NCBI GenBank assembly: GCA_907163375.1 | Contig: CAJQUW010003151.1 | Location: 1 to 64,000, forward strand | DNA from: Prostheceraeus crozeri | Lineage: Eukaryota; Platyhelminthes; Polycladida; Euryleptidae | Direction: 5' to 3' | DNA: 64,000 bases | In this document: piece after piece, positions 1-13,062 of the stretch | Layout of the letters: every line of letters begins with the position of its first letter | Position numbering within the stretch: the stretch's first letter is position 1 | Translations under genes and position numbers: made by a program | Notes under the pieces: model-generated | Databases searched by the model: none | The model's input: the letters and a program-made list of their open reading frames with translations, nothing else | Told to the model about the DNA's origin: nothing

Positions 1-729
1 GGCTGTTTGTTAGTGTGCGGGTGAAGGTGGTGGGTTGTTAGCTGTCACAGCGCCAAAGTATAAGGCCCCCAAGAATATGTGTATTAAGCTATTCTCCATG
101 TTACGTAATTGTATATTAGGAGTGTTATTTGATACTTCTTACTTAGTATAGCCTACAGATGTATAAGCCAGGACGCTTTGTATAGATATGATTTGCGGTT
201 TTATGATGGGTGAAAATATTGCAATGTATGGCGCTAATCCAATATATCAGCCTTAGCCCAAATTACGACGAATAGGAAGATGCCCTCATATTTTAAGCCA
301 ATTGTAAGGTGACATTGTAATGTTAATGGTGGAGTATGCTTATTAATTTATTAAGAATATTGTTTGCCATTGCAAATATGCCCAATTATAGGTTAGGGTT
401 AGATTGCAGGTCCAAGCCCAAATTTATTGCAATTGAATTAGATGCGCCAGTAGGTAGTTTGTTTGTAATTAATTTTATGTTAATGCAAAATCGGTTGTGT
501 AGAGCCCAATAATTAGTTACTGTGGTCAAAAGTGATCCAAAAATTTGTATATGTGTTTAATGTGCGTGCAAGTATTATTGTATTTTGTATTGCCATATTT
601 GGCTTGCCAGTTTTACTCTTAGTCTTACGTCAATGTTGCAAATATTGTGCAATTATATTGTTTTATGAAATCGTTAATGGTATGTATTTTGAGTTTATTA
701 GCCAAATAGTGCAATTTTTTTAGTGGTCT
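1..729. other. AT-rich non-coding block with strand-biased GCCAA motifs
   Basis: No coding frame here resembles a protein I know. The + strand repeatedly shows GCCAA or GCCCAA (for example near 165, 255, 297, 380, 415, 508 and 700), while the complement TTGGC is rare. The block stops where the tandem array begins, at a GGCTAAAATCGAAG that corresponds to GCCAAAATCGAAG in normal array units. The same motif style and the same junction phase recur at 6718-8578, so the two blocks probably have a common origin. Confidence 0.5.
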
Positions 730-1150
730 TTGATTGCCCGGTGGATGGCTAAAATCGAAGCGAGCTGTCCAGATGGGGGGGGACGTCAGCGAAAATTTTT
801 CTCTCCGATTGCGTTCAAATTCACCATACCGATGCAGAATTTCACGCTGAATCCGAATCTGGCCTCCGTTTTCCAATCCGATGCTTCGTTTTGAAGCTAC
901 AGCCCAAAACGTCCCAAATTCTAACTCTGTCGTTTTTCGCCAATCTCCCAAAATATTAAATGGCGTCTCACATCTAAACGAAGACAGATAGGAACAAGCC
1001 GATTCTTTCAGTGAATTTGTCTCACTCTTAGCTTTCAAACGAGCTATGGCACGACAAAATCCGTCCACTGTAAGGCCAAGATCGAAGCGAGCTGTCCAGA
1101 GGGGGGGGCCGTCAGCGAAAATTTTTTTCTCCTCCATGGCGTTCAAATTC

Positions 1151-1400
1151 AAAAAAAAATCAAACACCACAATTCTAACCAACAACCCCAAACACAAAGC
1201 AATCAAACTGCATTCACACATTCTAACATCAAAAAAAAAAATTCAAATCCACACAAATCCAATTCAAAAAAAAAAAATTCACAAAAATCAAAAAACACAA
1301 AAAATCACAACAATCCAAGATTCAACCATCACCAACACAAAAAACACAAAAATTTCACAATCAACAATCAATCACACTCCAAACAAAACATCACACACAC
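1151..1400 (+). other. Insert of about 250 bp nearly lacking G
   Basis: The normal unit text GGCGTTCAAATTCACCATACCGATG is interrupted after TTCAAATTC by about 250 bases made almost wholly of A, C and T; I count three G. It is rich in short words such as AATCACA and CAAAAA and in A-runs. The array resumes in phase afterwards. It encodes nothing recognisable. It may be a real low-complexity insertion or a consensus or assembly fault. Confidence 0.7.
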
Positions 1401-1539
1401 CATACCGATGCAGAATTTCCACGCTGAATCCGACTCTGGCCTACCGTTTTCCCATCCGATGCTTCGTTTTGAAGCTACAGCCCAAAACGTCCAAAATTCT
1501 AACTCTGTCGTTTTTTCGAAAAATGTTGAAAATTTTCTC

Positions 1540-4500
1540 CTCCGATCATCCGTGAAATTCTCTATCAGTATGGTGATTCAAGGCAATCGCGAGAAAAAAT
1601 TTTCAACATTTTTTCGAAAAAACGACAGTGTAGAATTTGGGACGTTTTTGGTGGTTGTAGCGCCAAACGAAGCAACGGAATGGAAAACGAGGCCAGATTC
1701 GATTCACAAGCGTGAATTCAGCCATCGTAGTGAATTTTAACGCCATCGGAGAGAAAAAATTTTCGCTGACGTCCCCCCCCCTCTGGACAGCTCGCTTCGA
1801 TTTTGGCTTCCAGTGGACGGATTTTGTCGTGCCATAGCTCGTTTGAAAGCTAAGAGTGAGACAAATTCACTGAAAGACTCGGCTTGTTCCTATCTGTCTT
1901 CGTTTAGATGTGAGACGCCATTTAAGATTTTGGGACATTGGCGAAAAACGACCGAGTTAGAATTTGGGACGTTTTGGGCTGTAGCTTCAAAACGAAGCAT
2001 CGGATTGGAAAACGGATTTCAGATTTGGAATCAGCGTGAAATTCTCTATCTGTATGATGAGTTCCAAATCTGATTCCAAATCCGAAATCCGTTTTCCAAT
2101 CCGATGCTTCGTTTTGAAGCTACAGCCCAAAACGTCCCAAATTCTAACTCTGTCGTTTTTCGCCAATGTCCCAAAATCTTAAATGGCGTCTCACATCTAA
2201 ACGAAGACAGATAGGAACAAGCCGATTCTTTCAGTGAATTTGTCTCACTCTTAGCTTTCAAACGAGCTATGGCACGACAAAATCCGTCCACTGGAAGCCA
2301 AAATCGAAGCGAGCTGTCCAGAGGGGGGGGACGTCAGCAAAATTTTTTCTCTCCGATTGACTTGAAACTCACCATACAGATAGAGAATTTCACGCTGATT
2401 CCAAATCTGAAATCCGTTTTCCAATCCGATGCTTCGTTTTGAAGCTACAGCCCAAAACGTCCCAAATTCTAACTCTGTCGTTTTTCGCCAATGTCCCAAA
2501 ATCTTAAATGGCGTCTCACATCTAAACGAAGACAGATATGAACAAGCCGAGTCTTTCAGTGAATTTGTCTCACTCTTAGCTTTCAAACGAGCTATGGCAC
2601 GACAAAATCCGTCCACTGGAAGCCAAAATCGAAGCGAGCAGTTTCAGAAGAGGGGGGGACGTCAGCGAAAATTTTTTCTCTCATTGGCGTTCAACATTCA
2701 CCATACCGATGCAGAATTTCACGCCTGAATCCGAATCTGGCTCCGTTTCCCAATCCGATGCTCGTTTTGGGCGCTACACACCAAAACTCCAAATTTCTAA
2801 ACTCTTCGTTTTTTCTCGACAATCCTCCCAAAATCTTAAATGGCGTCTCACATCTAAACGAAGACAGATAGGAACAAGCCGATTCTTTCAGTGAATTTGT
2901 CTCACTCTTAGCTTTAAAACTAGCTATGGCACGACAAAATCCGTCCACTGGAAGCCAAAATCGAAGCGACTGTTCAAGAGGGGGGGACTCACGAAAATTT
3001 TTTCTCTCCGATGATCGTTCAAATCACCCATACCGATGCAGATTTCACGCTGAATCCGAATCTGGCCTCCGTTTTCCCATCCGATGGTTCGTTTGGGCGC
3101 TACACACCAAAACGTCCCAAATTCTAACTCTGTCGTTTTTTCGAAAAATGTTGAAAATTTTTCTCTCCGATCAGCGTGAAATTCTCTATCAGTATGGTGA
3201 GTTTCAAGGCAATCGGCGAGAAAAAATTTTCAACATTTTTCGAAAAAACGACAGTGTTAGAATTTGGGACGTTTTGGTGTGTAGCGCCCAAACGAAGCAT
3301 CGGATGAGAAAACGGAGGCCAGATTCGGATTCAGCGTGAAATTCTGCATCGGTATGGTGAATTTGAACGACATCGGAGAGAAAAAATTTTCGCTGACGTC
3401 CCCCCCCTCTGGACAGCTTGCTTCGATTTTGGCTTCCAGTGGACGGTTTTTGTCGTGCGATAGCTCGTTTGAAAGCTAAGAGTGAGACAAATTCAGTGAA
3501 AGAATCGGCTTGTTCCTATCTGTCTTCGTTTAGATGTGAGACGCCATTTAAGATTTTGGGACATTGGCGAAAAACGACAGAGTTAAATTTGGGACGTTTT
3601 GGGCTTACTTCAAAACTAAGCATTGTATTGGAAACGGATTTCAGATTTGGAATCAGCGTGAAATTCTCTATCTGTATGATGAGTTCCAAATCTGATTCCA
3701 AATCCGAAATCCGTTTTCCAATCCGATGTTTCGTTTTGAAGCTACAGCCCAAAACGTCCCAAATTCTAACTCTGTCGTTTTTCGCCAATGTCCCAAAATC
3801 TTAAATGGCGTCTCACATCTAAACGAAGACAGATAGGAACAAGCCGATTCTTTCAGTGAATTTGTCTCACTCTTAGCTTTCAAACGAGCTATGGCACGAC
3901 AAAATCCGTCCACTGGAAGCCAAAATCGAAGCGAGCTGTCCTGAGGGGGGGACGTCAGCGAAAATTTTTCTCTCCGATGGCGTTCAAATTCACCATACCG
4001 ATGCAGAATTTCACGCTGAATCCGAATCTGGCCTCCGTTTTCTCATCCGATGGTTCGTTTGGGCGCTACACACCAAAACGTCCCAATTCTAACTCTGTCG
4101 TTTTTCGCCAATGTCCCAAAATCTTAAATGGCGTCTCACATCTAAACGAAGACAGATAGGAACAAGCCGATTCTTTCAGTGAATTTGTCTCACTCTTAGC
4201 TTTCAAACGAGCTAGGGCACGACAAAATCCGTCCACTGGAAGCCAAAATCGAAGCGAGCTGTCCAGAGGGGGGGGACGTCAGCGAAAATTTTTCTCTCCG
4301 ATGCGTACAAATTCACCATACACACACCGATGCAGAATTTCACCTGAAATCCGAACTGGCCTCACGTTTTTCCCATCCGATGGTTCGTTTGGGCGCTACA
4401 CACCAAAACGTCCCAAATTCTAACTCTGTCGTTTTTTCGAAAAATGTTGAAAATTTTTCTCTCCGATCAGCGTGAAATTCTCTATCTGTATGGTGAGTTT

Positions 4501-5070
4501 CAAGTCAATCGGAGAGAAAAAATTTTCAACATTTTTCGAAAAAACGACAGTGTTAGAATTTGGGACGTTTTGGTGTGTAGCGCCCAAACGAAGCATCGGA
4601 TGAGAAAACGGAGGCCAGATTCGGATTCAGCGTGAAATTCTGCATCGGTATGGTGAATTTGAACGCCATCGGAGAGAAAAAATTTTCGCTGACGTCCCCC
4701 CCCCTCTGGACAGCTCGCTTCGATTTTGGTTTCTAGTGGACGGATTTTGTCGTGCCATAGCTCGTTTGAAAGCTAAGAGTGAGACAAATTCACTGAAAGA
4801 ATCGGCTTGTTCCTATCTGTCTTCGTTTAGATGTGAGACGCCATTTAAGATTTTGGGACATTGGCGAAAAACGACAGAGAAGAATTGGACGTTTTTGGGG
4901 CTGTACGCTTCAAAACGAAGCATCGGATTGGAAAACGGATTTCAGATTTGGAATCAGCGTGAAATTCTCTATCTGTATGAAGAGTTTCCAAATCTGATTC
5001 CAAATCTGAAATCCGTTTTCCCATCCGATGCTTCGTTTTGAAGCTACAGCCCAGAACCGTCCCAAAATTC
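1540..5070. repeat. Part of the array with alternating unit orientation
   Basis: Array units switch orientation several times. Forward units before about 1555 are followed by reverse units (C-run and CGCTGACGTCC visible at 1765-1790), forward again from about 2065, reverse from about 3170 to 3690, forward to about 4465, reverse to about 4985, then forward. Junctions lie in the shared CGTGAAATTCTCTATC and GATTCCAAATC blocks, so neighbouring arms form large imperfect palindromes. Units here are more diverged, with more small indels, than those at 9-12 kb, suggesting an older part of the array. Confidence 0.8.
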
Positions 5071-6717
5071 TAACTCCATCTGTCGTTTTCGCCAATCTCC
5101 CAAAATCATAAATGGCGTCTCACAACTTAAACGGAAGACAGATAGGAACAACCGTGTTGTATTTATCAGTGACTTTGTCTCCCTCTTTCAGCTTTCAAAC
5201 GAGCTATGGCACGACTAAATTCCGTCCACAGGAAGCCCAAAATCGAAGCGCGCTTCCAGATGGGGTGGGAAACGTCAGCGAATATTTTTTCTCGTAGATT
5301 GCCTTGGAACTCACCATACAGAAGAGAATTTCACGCTGATTCCAAATCTGAAATCCGTTTTCCAATCCGATGCTTCGTTTTGAAGCTACAGCCCAAAACG
5401 TCCCAAATTCTAACTCTGTCGTTTTTTCGCCAATGTCCCAAAATCTTAAATGGCGTCTCACAACTAAACGAAGACAGATATGAACAAGCCGATTCTTTCA
5501 GTGAATTTGTCTCACTCGTAGCTTTCAAACGAGCTATGGCACGACAAAATCCGTCTACTGGAAGCCAAAATCATGGCGAGCTGTCCACAGGGGGGGGACG
5601 TCAGCGAAAATTTTTTCTCTCCGATTGACTTGAAACTCACCATACAGATACAGATTTTCACGCTGATTCCAAATCTGAAATCCGTTTTCCAATCCGATGC
5701 TTCGTTTTGAAGCTAGAGCCCAAAACGTCCCAAATTCTAACTCTGTCGTTTTTCGCCAATGTCCCAAAATCTTAAATGGCGTCTCACATCTAAACGAAGA
5801 CAGATATCAACAAGCCGATTCTTTCAGTGAATTTGTCTCACTCTTAGCTTTCAAACGAGCTATGGCACGACAAAATCCGTCCACTGGAAGCCAAAATCGA
5901 AGCGAGCTGTCCAGAGGGGGGGGACGTCAGCGAAAGTTTTCTCTCCGATTGACTTGAAACTCACCATACAGATAGAGAATTTCACGCTGATTCCAAATCT
6001 GAAATCCGTTTTCCAATCCGATGCTTCGTTTTGAAGCTACAGCCCAAAACGTCCCAAATTCTAACTCTGTCGTTTTTCGCCAATGTCCCAAAATCTTAAA
6101 TGGCGTCACACATCTAAACGAAGACAGATATGAACAAGCCGATTCTTTCAGTGAATTTGTCTCACTCTTAGCTTTCAAACGAGCTATGGCACGACTAAAT
6201 CCGTCCACTGGAAGCCAAAAACGAAGCGAGCTGTCCAGAGGGGGGGGACGTCAGCGAAAATTTTTTCTCTACGATGGCGTTCAAATTCACCATACCGATG
6301 CAGAATTTCACGCTGAATCCGAATCTGGCCTCCGTTTTCTCATCCGATGCTTCGTTTGGGCGCTACACACCAAAACGTCCCAAATTCTAACTCTGTCGTT
6401 TTTTCGAAAAATGTTGAAAATTTTTTCTCGCCGATTGCCTTGTAACTCACCATACAGATAGAGAATTTCACGCTGATTCCAAATCTGAAATCCGTTTTCC
6501 AATCCGATGCTTCGTTTTGAAGCTACAGCCCAAAACGTCCCAAATTCTAACTCTGTCGTTTTTCGCCAATGTCCCAAAATCTTAAATGGCGTCTCACATC
6601 TAAACGAAGACAGATATGAACAAGCCCGTTTGTTATTCACGTGCATTGTCTCACTCTTAGCTTTCAAACAGCCTATGGCACGACTAATCCATGTCTTCCA
6701 ATGGAGGAAGTTTAGTT

Positions 6718-8578
6718 TTTGACTAGGAGCTCAAGTTTCGTTATCTATGTTTTATTTGCATTTGGAGGCTGCCTTAGCCAAAGTGGAAAGGTATTGGCCA
6801 AAATAGAGATGCTCTAATTATTCTTTTGTGTATCTATTTGAAAAGCCAACAGGTTATTAGATGACAATTTAGCAAGTTCTTGGATGAAGGTACTCTTCCT
6901 TGTTGTGGGATGAGCGTATGGTCCCTAAGAATTGTGTCTATAGCCTAATCAGAGTCGACTTTATTGCGAGTTATTTTGAATTTATTTTTAATTCTCCATT
7001 ATTTCAAGAATTACGTTTATTATAAGTTAATATATTATAGATGATCTTGAATGCAGGTGCATGTCAGCAGAGGGAATATAATCTAAAAATGCCAAGATTG
7101 CCAAAACATTATGGGTTTCTCATATTTTGGGGTTTTTAAAGGTCCAATTTTTCTTATCAGCCGATTTCAATTTAGACTTAGGCGTTACCATTAATAATAT
7201 GCCAAAGGGTCAAAGTATGTGGCTTGATATAGGCCTTTTAGTTTATTCGAGATGAGTCCAAGCCCAAAGGAGATTTCTAGTTATTTAAGTCTATATCAGC
7301 ACAAGTGACTTGCCCCCCATATCTTTTTAGAGTAATGGCGATAGCCAATACGTGAAGGCCATTTGGGTCGTTAGCAGCCAATTCTGCTAATATTTCTGGA
7401 AATAAAGTGGCGTATGTAGTTTCCCCTTCTAATCGCAGGAGCCCAATATAATTGATTTATAGCAAATAGGCCAATTTATATGATTTCCTCTATTTTGTAG
7501 TTATTTGATGTGCCACGAGCCAAATTTTTAAGATGTAGATGCGGGACTGCCATGGCCAAATTTATCCGGGTATTGATAAGTCCACAAAGAGCCAACGAAG
7601 TCTTCTATTTTAATTTATTGGTATAAGACCTTTAGCCAAGGTTATTGTTATTGTTATTAGTTGAGCCGACAGCCCAACAGACTAGAATATGCAATTGTTT
7701 AATTGTCATTAGGCCGAATTAGGGTTGGTTTATCTGATGCAATGTAGTTGGAGTGAGCCCATTTTAATTGTATTTCGGATGGTAAGTGCCTTTTTCGAAG
7801 CTTGGGTTGGGGTTGAGCCAATACCTTTAGTGGCTTGTTTTAATTTATGGGGGAAGGTAGGGTTGTTGATTTTCTTAGCCACAAAGAGCAAAAGCCAAGT
7901 TAAATAAATAGCCAAAGTTTAATAAGAATAGCCAAAATAAGCCAATATGATTAGAGTAAGTAGCCAAATGTGGTAAAGTAAAGTGAATTATATTGTGTGG
8001 TTATAGCAATAGGAAATAGTTTGAAGCCGTGCATTAAACCATATTATAGTAGAAGTATTGGAGTGATTAAGTTTTATATAGGTAATAGATGAGTTAAGCT
8101 ATAATAAGGTGAGCCAAAGCCAAAAAGGTTAAATTAAGTGGAAGAGAGGAAGCTGAAAGAAATAGCCAAATATATGAATGCCAAGAAGAAAGAAATGAAT
8201 TTAAGAGAAATGATGAAGTATAATGATAATTGAGCCAAAGCGTAGGTGTAGTAAGGGAGATATTAAAGGAAGAGGAATGCCGATTCGAGTTAAAAAGAAT
8301 TATGATGAGAGTTGTTAAGTTGTGAATAATATAAGCCAAAAGAGCCAAAAAGATAGCCGAAGCCAATTTATTAGGTTGAGCCTAGATAATGTATGTTTAA
8401 TGATGCAGCCAATATAGCCATATTTACAGCCAATGCAAATTGCTAGCCATGGAGAAATTGTAATAACGCGTAGCGTATTAAGTGATTATTATGCCGAAAT
8501 ATAAATGATGATTAGCCAATAGTTTAGGAATTACATTGCCAAATTTTAGAGCCAAATAAAAGAGAGAGCCACTAAGCA
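6718..8578 (+). other. 1.86-kb non-coding block rich in GCCAA motifs inside the array
   Basis: This block splits an array unit: the left side ends in a degenerate GGAAG and the right side resumes at GCCAAAATCGAAG. Inside, GCCAA or GCCCAA occurs more than 35 times on the + strand and its complement is almost absent. It is densest at 7900-8580, with runs such as GAGCCAAAGCCAAAAAGG. No terminal inverted repeats or coding homology are visible. Spacing between motifs is irregular, so this is not a simple tandem repeat. Confidence 0.65.
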
Positions 8579-9009
8579 TGCCAAAATCGAAGCGAGCTGT
8601 CCAGAGGGGGGGGACGTCAGCGAAAATTTTTTCTCTCCGATTGACTTGAAACTCACCATACAGATAGAGAATTTCACGCTGATTCCAAATCTGAAATCCG
8701 TTTTCCAATCCGATGCTTCGTTTGGGCGCTACACACCAAAACGTCCCAAATTCTAACTCTGTCGTTTTTCGCCAATCTCCCAAAATCTTAAATGGCGTCT
8801 CACATCTAAACGAAGACAGATATGAACAAGCCGTTTGTTTCAGTGACTTTGTCTCACTCTTAGCTTTCAAACGAGCTATGGCACGACTAAATCCGTCCAC
8901 TGGAAGCCAAAATCGAAGCGAGCTGTCCAGAGGGGGGGGACGTCAGCGAAAATTTTTTCCCTCTGATGGCGTTCAAATTCACCATACCGATGCAGAATTT
9001 CACGCTGAA

Positions 9010-12000
9010 TCCGAATCTGAAATCCGTTTTCTCATCCGATGCTTCGTTTTGAAGCTACAGCCCAAAACGTCCCAAATTCTAACTCTGTCGTTTTTCGCCA
9101 ATGTCCCAAAATCTTACATGGCGTCTCACATCTAAACGAAGACAGATAGGAACAAGCCGATTCTTTCAGTGAATTTGTCTCACTCTTAGCTTTCAAACGA
9201 GCTATGGCACGACAAAATCCGTCCACTGGAAGCCAAAATCGAAGCGAGCTGTCCAGAGGGGGGGGACGTCAGCGAAAATTTTTTCTCTCCGATGGCGTTC
9301 AAATTCACCATACCGATGCAGAATTTCACGCTGAATCTGAATCTGGCCTCCGTTTTCTCATCCGATGCTTCGTTTGGGCGCTACACACCAAAACGTCCCA
9401 AATTCTAACTCTGTCGATTTTTCGAAAAATGTTGAAAATTTTTTCTCGCCGATTGCCTTGAAACTCACCATACAGATAGAGAATTTCACGCTGATTCCAA
9501 ATCTGAAATCCGTTTTCCAATCCGATGCTTCGTTTTGAAGCTACAGCCCAAAACGTCCCAAATTCTAACTCTGTCGTTTTTCGCCAATGTCCCAAAATCT
9601 TAAATGGCGTCTCACATCTAAACGAAGACAGATATGAACAAGCCGTTTGTTTCAGTGACTTTGTCTCACTCGTAGCTTTCAAACGAGCTATGGCACGACA
9701 AAATCCGTCCACTGGAAGCCAAAATCGAAGCGAGCTGTCCAGAGGGGGGGGGACGTCAGCGAAAATTTTTTCTCTCCGATGGCGTTCAAATTCACCATAC
9801 CGATGCAGAATTTCACGCTGAATCCGAATCTGGCCTCCGTTTTCCCATCCGATGCTTCGTTTGGGCGCTACACACCAAAACGTCCCAAATTCTAACTCTG
9901 TCGTTTTTTCGAAAAATGTTGAAAATTTTTTCTCGCCGATTGCCTTGAAACTCACCATACAGATAGAGAATTTCACGCTGATTCCAAATCTGAAATCCGT
10001 TTTCCAATCCGATGCTTCGTTTTGAAGCTACAGCCCAAAACGTCCCAAATTGTAACTCTGTCGTTTTTCGCCAATGTCCCAAAATCTTAAATGGCGTCTC
10101 ACATCTAAACGAAGACAGATATGAACAAGCCGTTTGTTTCAGTGACTTTGTCTCACTCTTAGCTTTCAAACGAGCTATGGCACGACAAAATCCGTCCACT
10201 GGAAGCCAAAATCGAAGCGAGCTGTCCAGAGGGGGGGGACGTCAGCGAAAATTTTTTCTCTCCGATGGCGTTCAAATTCACCATACCGATGCAGAATTTC
10301 ACGCTGAATCCGAATCTGGCCTCCGTTTTCTCATCCGATGCTTCGTTTGGGCGCTACACACCAAAACGTCCCAAATTCTAACTCTGTCGATTTTTCGAAA
10401 AATGTTGAAAATTTTTTCTCGCCGATTGCCTTGAAACTCACCATACAGATAGAGAATTTCACGCTGATTCCAAATCTGAAATCCGTTTTCCAATCCGATG
10501 CTTCGTTTTGAAGCTACAGCCCAAAACGTCCCAAATTCTAACTCTGTCGTTTTTCGCCAATGTCCCAAAATCTTAAATGGCGTCTCACATCTAAACGAAG
10601 ACAGATATGAACAAGCCGTTTGTTTCAGTGAATTTGTCTCACTCTTAGCTTTCAAACGAGTTATGGCACGACAAAATCCGTCCACTGGAAGCCAAAATCG
10701 AAGCGAGCTGTCCAGAGGGGGGGGGACGTCAGCGAAAATTTTTTCTCTCCGATGGCGTTCAAATTCACCATACCGATGCAGAATTTCACGCTGAATCCGA
10801 ATCTGGCCTCCGTTTTCCCATCCGATGCTTCGTTTGGGCGCTACACACCAAAACGTCCCAAATTCTAACTCTGTCGTTTTTTCGAAAAATGTTGAAAATT
10901 TTTTCTCGCCGATTGCCTTGAAACTCACCATACAGATAGAGAATTTCACGCTGATTCCAAATCTGAAATCCGTTTTCCAATCCGATGCTTCGTTTTGAAG
11001 CTACAGCCCAAAACGTCCCAAATTCTAACTCTGTCGTTTTTCGCCAATCTCCAAAAATCTTAAATGGCGTCTCACATCTAAACGAAGACAGATATGAACA
11101 AGCCGTTTGTTTCAGTGACTTTGTCTCACTCTTAGCTTTCAAACGAGCTATGGCACGACAAAATCCGTCCACTGGAAGCCAAAATCGAAGCGAGCTGTCC
11201 AGAGGGGGGGGGACGTCAGCGAAAATTTTTTCTCTCCGATGGCGTTCAAATTCACCATACCGATGCAGAATTTCACGCTGAATCCGAATCTGGCCTCCGT
11301 TTTCCCATCCGATGCTTCGTTTGGGCGCTACACACCAAAACGTCCCAAATTCTAACTCTGTCGTTTTTTCGAAAAATGTTGAAAATTTTTTCTCGCCGAT
11401 TGACTTGAAACTCATCATACAGATAGAGAATTTCACGCTGATTCCAAATCTGAAATCCGTTTTCCAATCCGATGCTTCGTTTTGAAGCTACAGCCCAAAA
11501 CGTCCCAAATTGTAACTCTGTCGTTTTTCGCCAATGTCCCAAAATCTTAAATGGCGTCTCACATCTAAACGAAGACAGATATGAACAAGCCGTTTGTTTC
11601 AGTGAATTTGTCTCACTCTTAGCTTTCAAACGAGCTATGGCACGACAAAATCCGTCCACTGGAAGCCAAAATCGAAGCGAGCTGTCCAGAGGGGGGGGAC
11701 GTCAGCGAAAATTTTTTCTCTCCGATGGCGTTCAAATTCACCATACCGATGCAGAATTTCACGCTGAATCCGAATCTGGCCTCCGTTTTCCCATCCGATG
11801 CTTCGTTTGGGCGCTACACACCAAAACGTCCCAAATTCTAACTCTGTCGTTTTTTCGAAAAATGTTGAAAATTTTTTCTCGCCGATTGCCTTGAAACTCA
11901 CCATACAGATAGAGAATTTCACGCTGATTCCAAATCTGAAATCCGTTTTCCAATCCGATGCTTCGTTTTGAAGCTACAGCCCAAAACGTCCCAAATTCTA

Positions 12001-12215
12001 ACTCTGTCGTTTTTCGCCAATCTCCCAAAATCTTAAATGGCGTCTCACATCTAAACGAAGACAGATATGAACAAGCCGTTTGTTTCAGTGACTTTGTCTC
12101 ACTCTTAGCTTTCAAACGAGCTATGGCACGACTAAATCCGTCCACTGGAAGCCAAAATCGAAGCGAGCTGTCCAGAGGGGGGGGACGTCAGCGAAAATTT
12201 TTTCTCTCCGATTGA
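9010..12215 (+). repeat. Homogeneous higher-order repeat of about 487 bp
   Basis: From about 9.0 kb the array becomes regular. The block CCGATGCTTCGTTTTGAAGC recurs at steps of 486-487 bp (near 9525, 10012, 10498, 10985, 11472, 11958). Each unit holds two related halves, one with GATTCCAAATCTGAAATCC and TTTTGAAGCTACAGCCC and one with GAATCCGAATCTGGCCTCC and TTTGGGCGCTACACACC, plus a G-run with GACGTCAGCG. Copies differ at only a few positions, pointing to recent amplification by unequal exchange. The period is not always a multiple of three, so long frames do not persist. Confidence 0.85.
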
Positions 12216-12565
12216 CTTGAAACTCACCATACCGATGCAGAATTTCACGCTGAATCCGAATCTGGCCTCCGTTTTCTCATCCGACCACTCCTTCCACTCG
12301 AAACAGCTTATTTTACAACCCAACATTCAGCAGATTGCACGAAAAACATCACACACTATAGCCTCAAGACTAATCCTTGCGGTCGCCCAAGTCCACCACG
12401 ACACTCTGTCGTTCCAGAGGGGGGGGGGAATCAGACTCGAAGCACCACGGCGGCCGACCACGACACTCTGTCGTTCCAGGGGGGAGGGGGAGGGGAGGGG
12501 GAGGGGGGGACGTCAGCGATGGCGGCCATCTTGCGCTATCTGGTGTTTGTCACTTGCTTACTACT
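12216..12565 (+). repeat. Terminal block of a Polinton-type inverted repeat
   Basis: Beyond the last unit lies sequence shared with the ends of the Polinton at 24084-46430: CCGACCACTCCTTCCACTCG, ACATCACACACTATAGCCTC, CCACGACACTCTGTCGTTCC beside G-runs, and finally GTGTTTGTCACTTGCTTACTACT. The element therefore ends at 12565. The six bases outside are GTGGTG; no matching left end is in the window. The right flank is LINE sequence, so this copy inserted into a LINE. Confidence 0.85.
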
Positions 12566-12571
12566 GTGGTG

Positions 12572-13062
12572 TTCTGTTGACAATTTTCTCATAAAATACC
12601 CAGAATATCCCGTTATCTTGGCTAGGGATTTCAATGGAGTGGATCATTCAATTTACGAGTCAAGCTTCAATATTGATAATGTCATCTTTGAACTAACACG
12701 GAAAATAGCATCTTAGATCTTGTTTTACTGCGCTGAGTTTACGAATCTGTACTCGAAATCTACTGTGCTCCCTCCTTTAGGACATAGCGATCATAAAGTG
12801 ATTTTTATCAAGCCACTGAAAAATCTGTAATTTCATTCATCTCATGCTCATGTTATAGACTTTCGGGGATCCTATCTCAGTCGTGCTATTTCTCATCTTT
12901 CATGTTTTGATTGGCCCACTGTACTTCAAAGTGCTGACCTTAATCAGTCCTGCGATATCTTTTACGACGCCCTTCGCTCGGCCATTGCATTGCCACCAAC
13001 GAACGTCATCACCAAGAAAAATTCAAACAAGCCATGGATCACGAACGTCATCAACGTGACTA
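12572..13062 (+). mobile_element. LINE relic, endonuclease part
   Basis: Translation in several frames shows an apurinic-type endonuclease of a non-LTR retrotransposon: PVILARDFNG near 12610 (the usual GDFN motif, with R for G) and GHSDHKVIF near 12783 (the SDH catalytic motif). Frames are broken by stops and shifts. The 5' part was cut off by the array end at 12565. The LINE continues at 14071 beyond a later insertion. It makes no working protein. Confidence 0.7.

Larger units (their letters stand above)
730..12565 (+). repeat. Long tandem array of Polinton subterminal repeats ending in a Polinton terminus
   Basis: The stretch consists of many copies of a complex unit with recognisable blocks: CGAAGCGAGCTGTCCAGAGG followed by 7-10 G, GACGTCAGCG, CCATACCGATGCAGAATTTC, and AACGTCCCAAATTCTAACTC. 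The identical unit forms the inner part of both terminal inverted repeats of the Polinton at 24084-46430, and the array ends at 12565 with the same terminal bases as that element (CTTGCTTACTACT). I infer that it is the greatly expanded right terminal region of a second, related Polinton whose body is missing or lies to the left of the window. Two foreign blocks interrupt it (1151-1400 and 6718-8578). Open frames inside it are by-products of the repeat. Confidence 0.85.

Noticed and set aside
730-12215. Long open frames of 80-216 codons on both strands, repeating words such as MDGFCRAIARLKAK
   Set aside because: They recur with every repeat unit on both strands, break whenever the unit length shifts phase, and resemble no protein family. 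They are by-products of the tandem repeat.
730-12565. CRISPR-like regular repeats
   Set aside because: Units are long, contiguous and lack unique spacers, and the genome is plainly eukaryotic.
12217-12594. Open frame of 125 codons at the array end
   Set aside because: It runs through the repeat terminus and G-runs; its composition (G/R-rich) is due to the G-run, not a protein.
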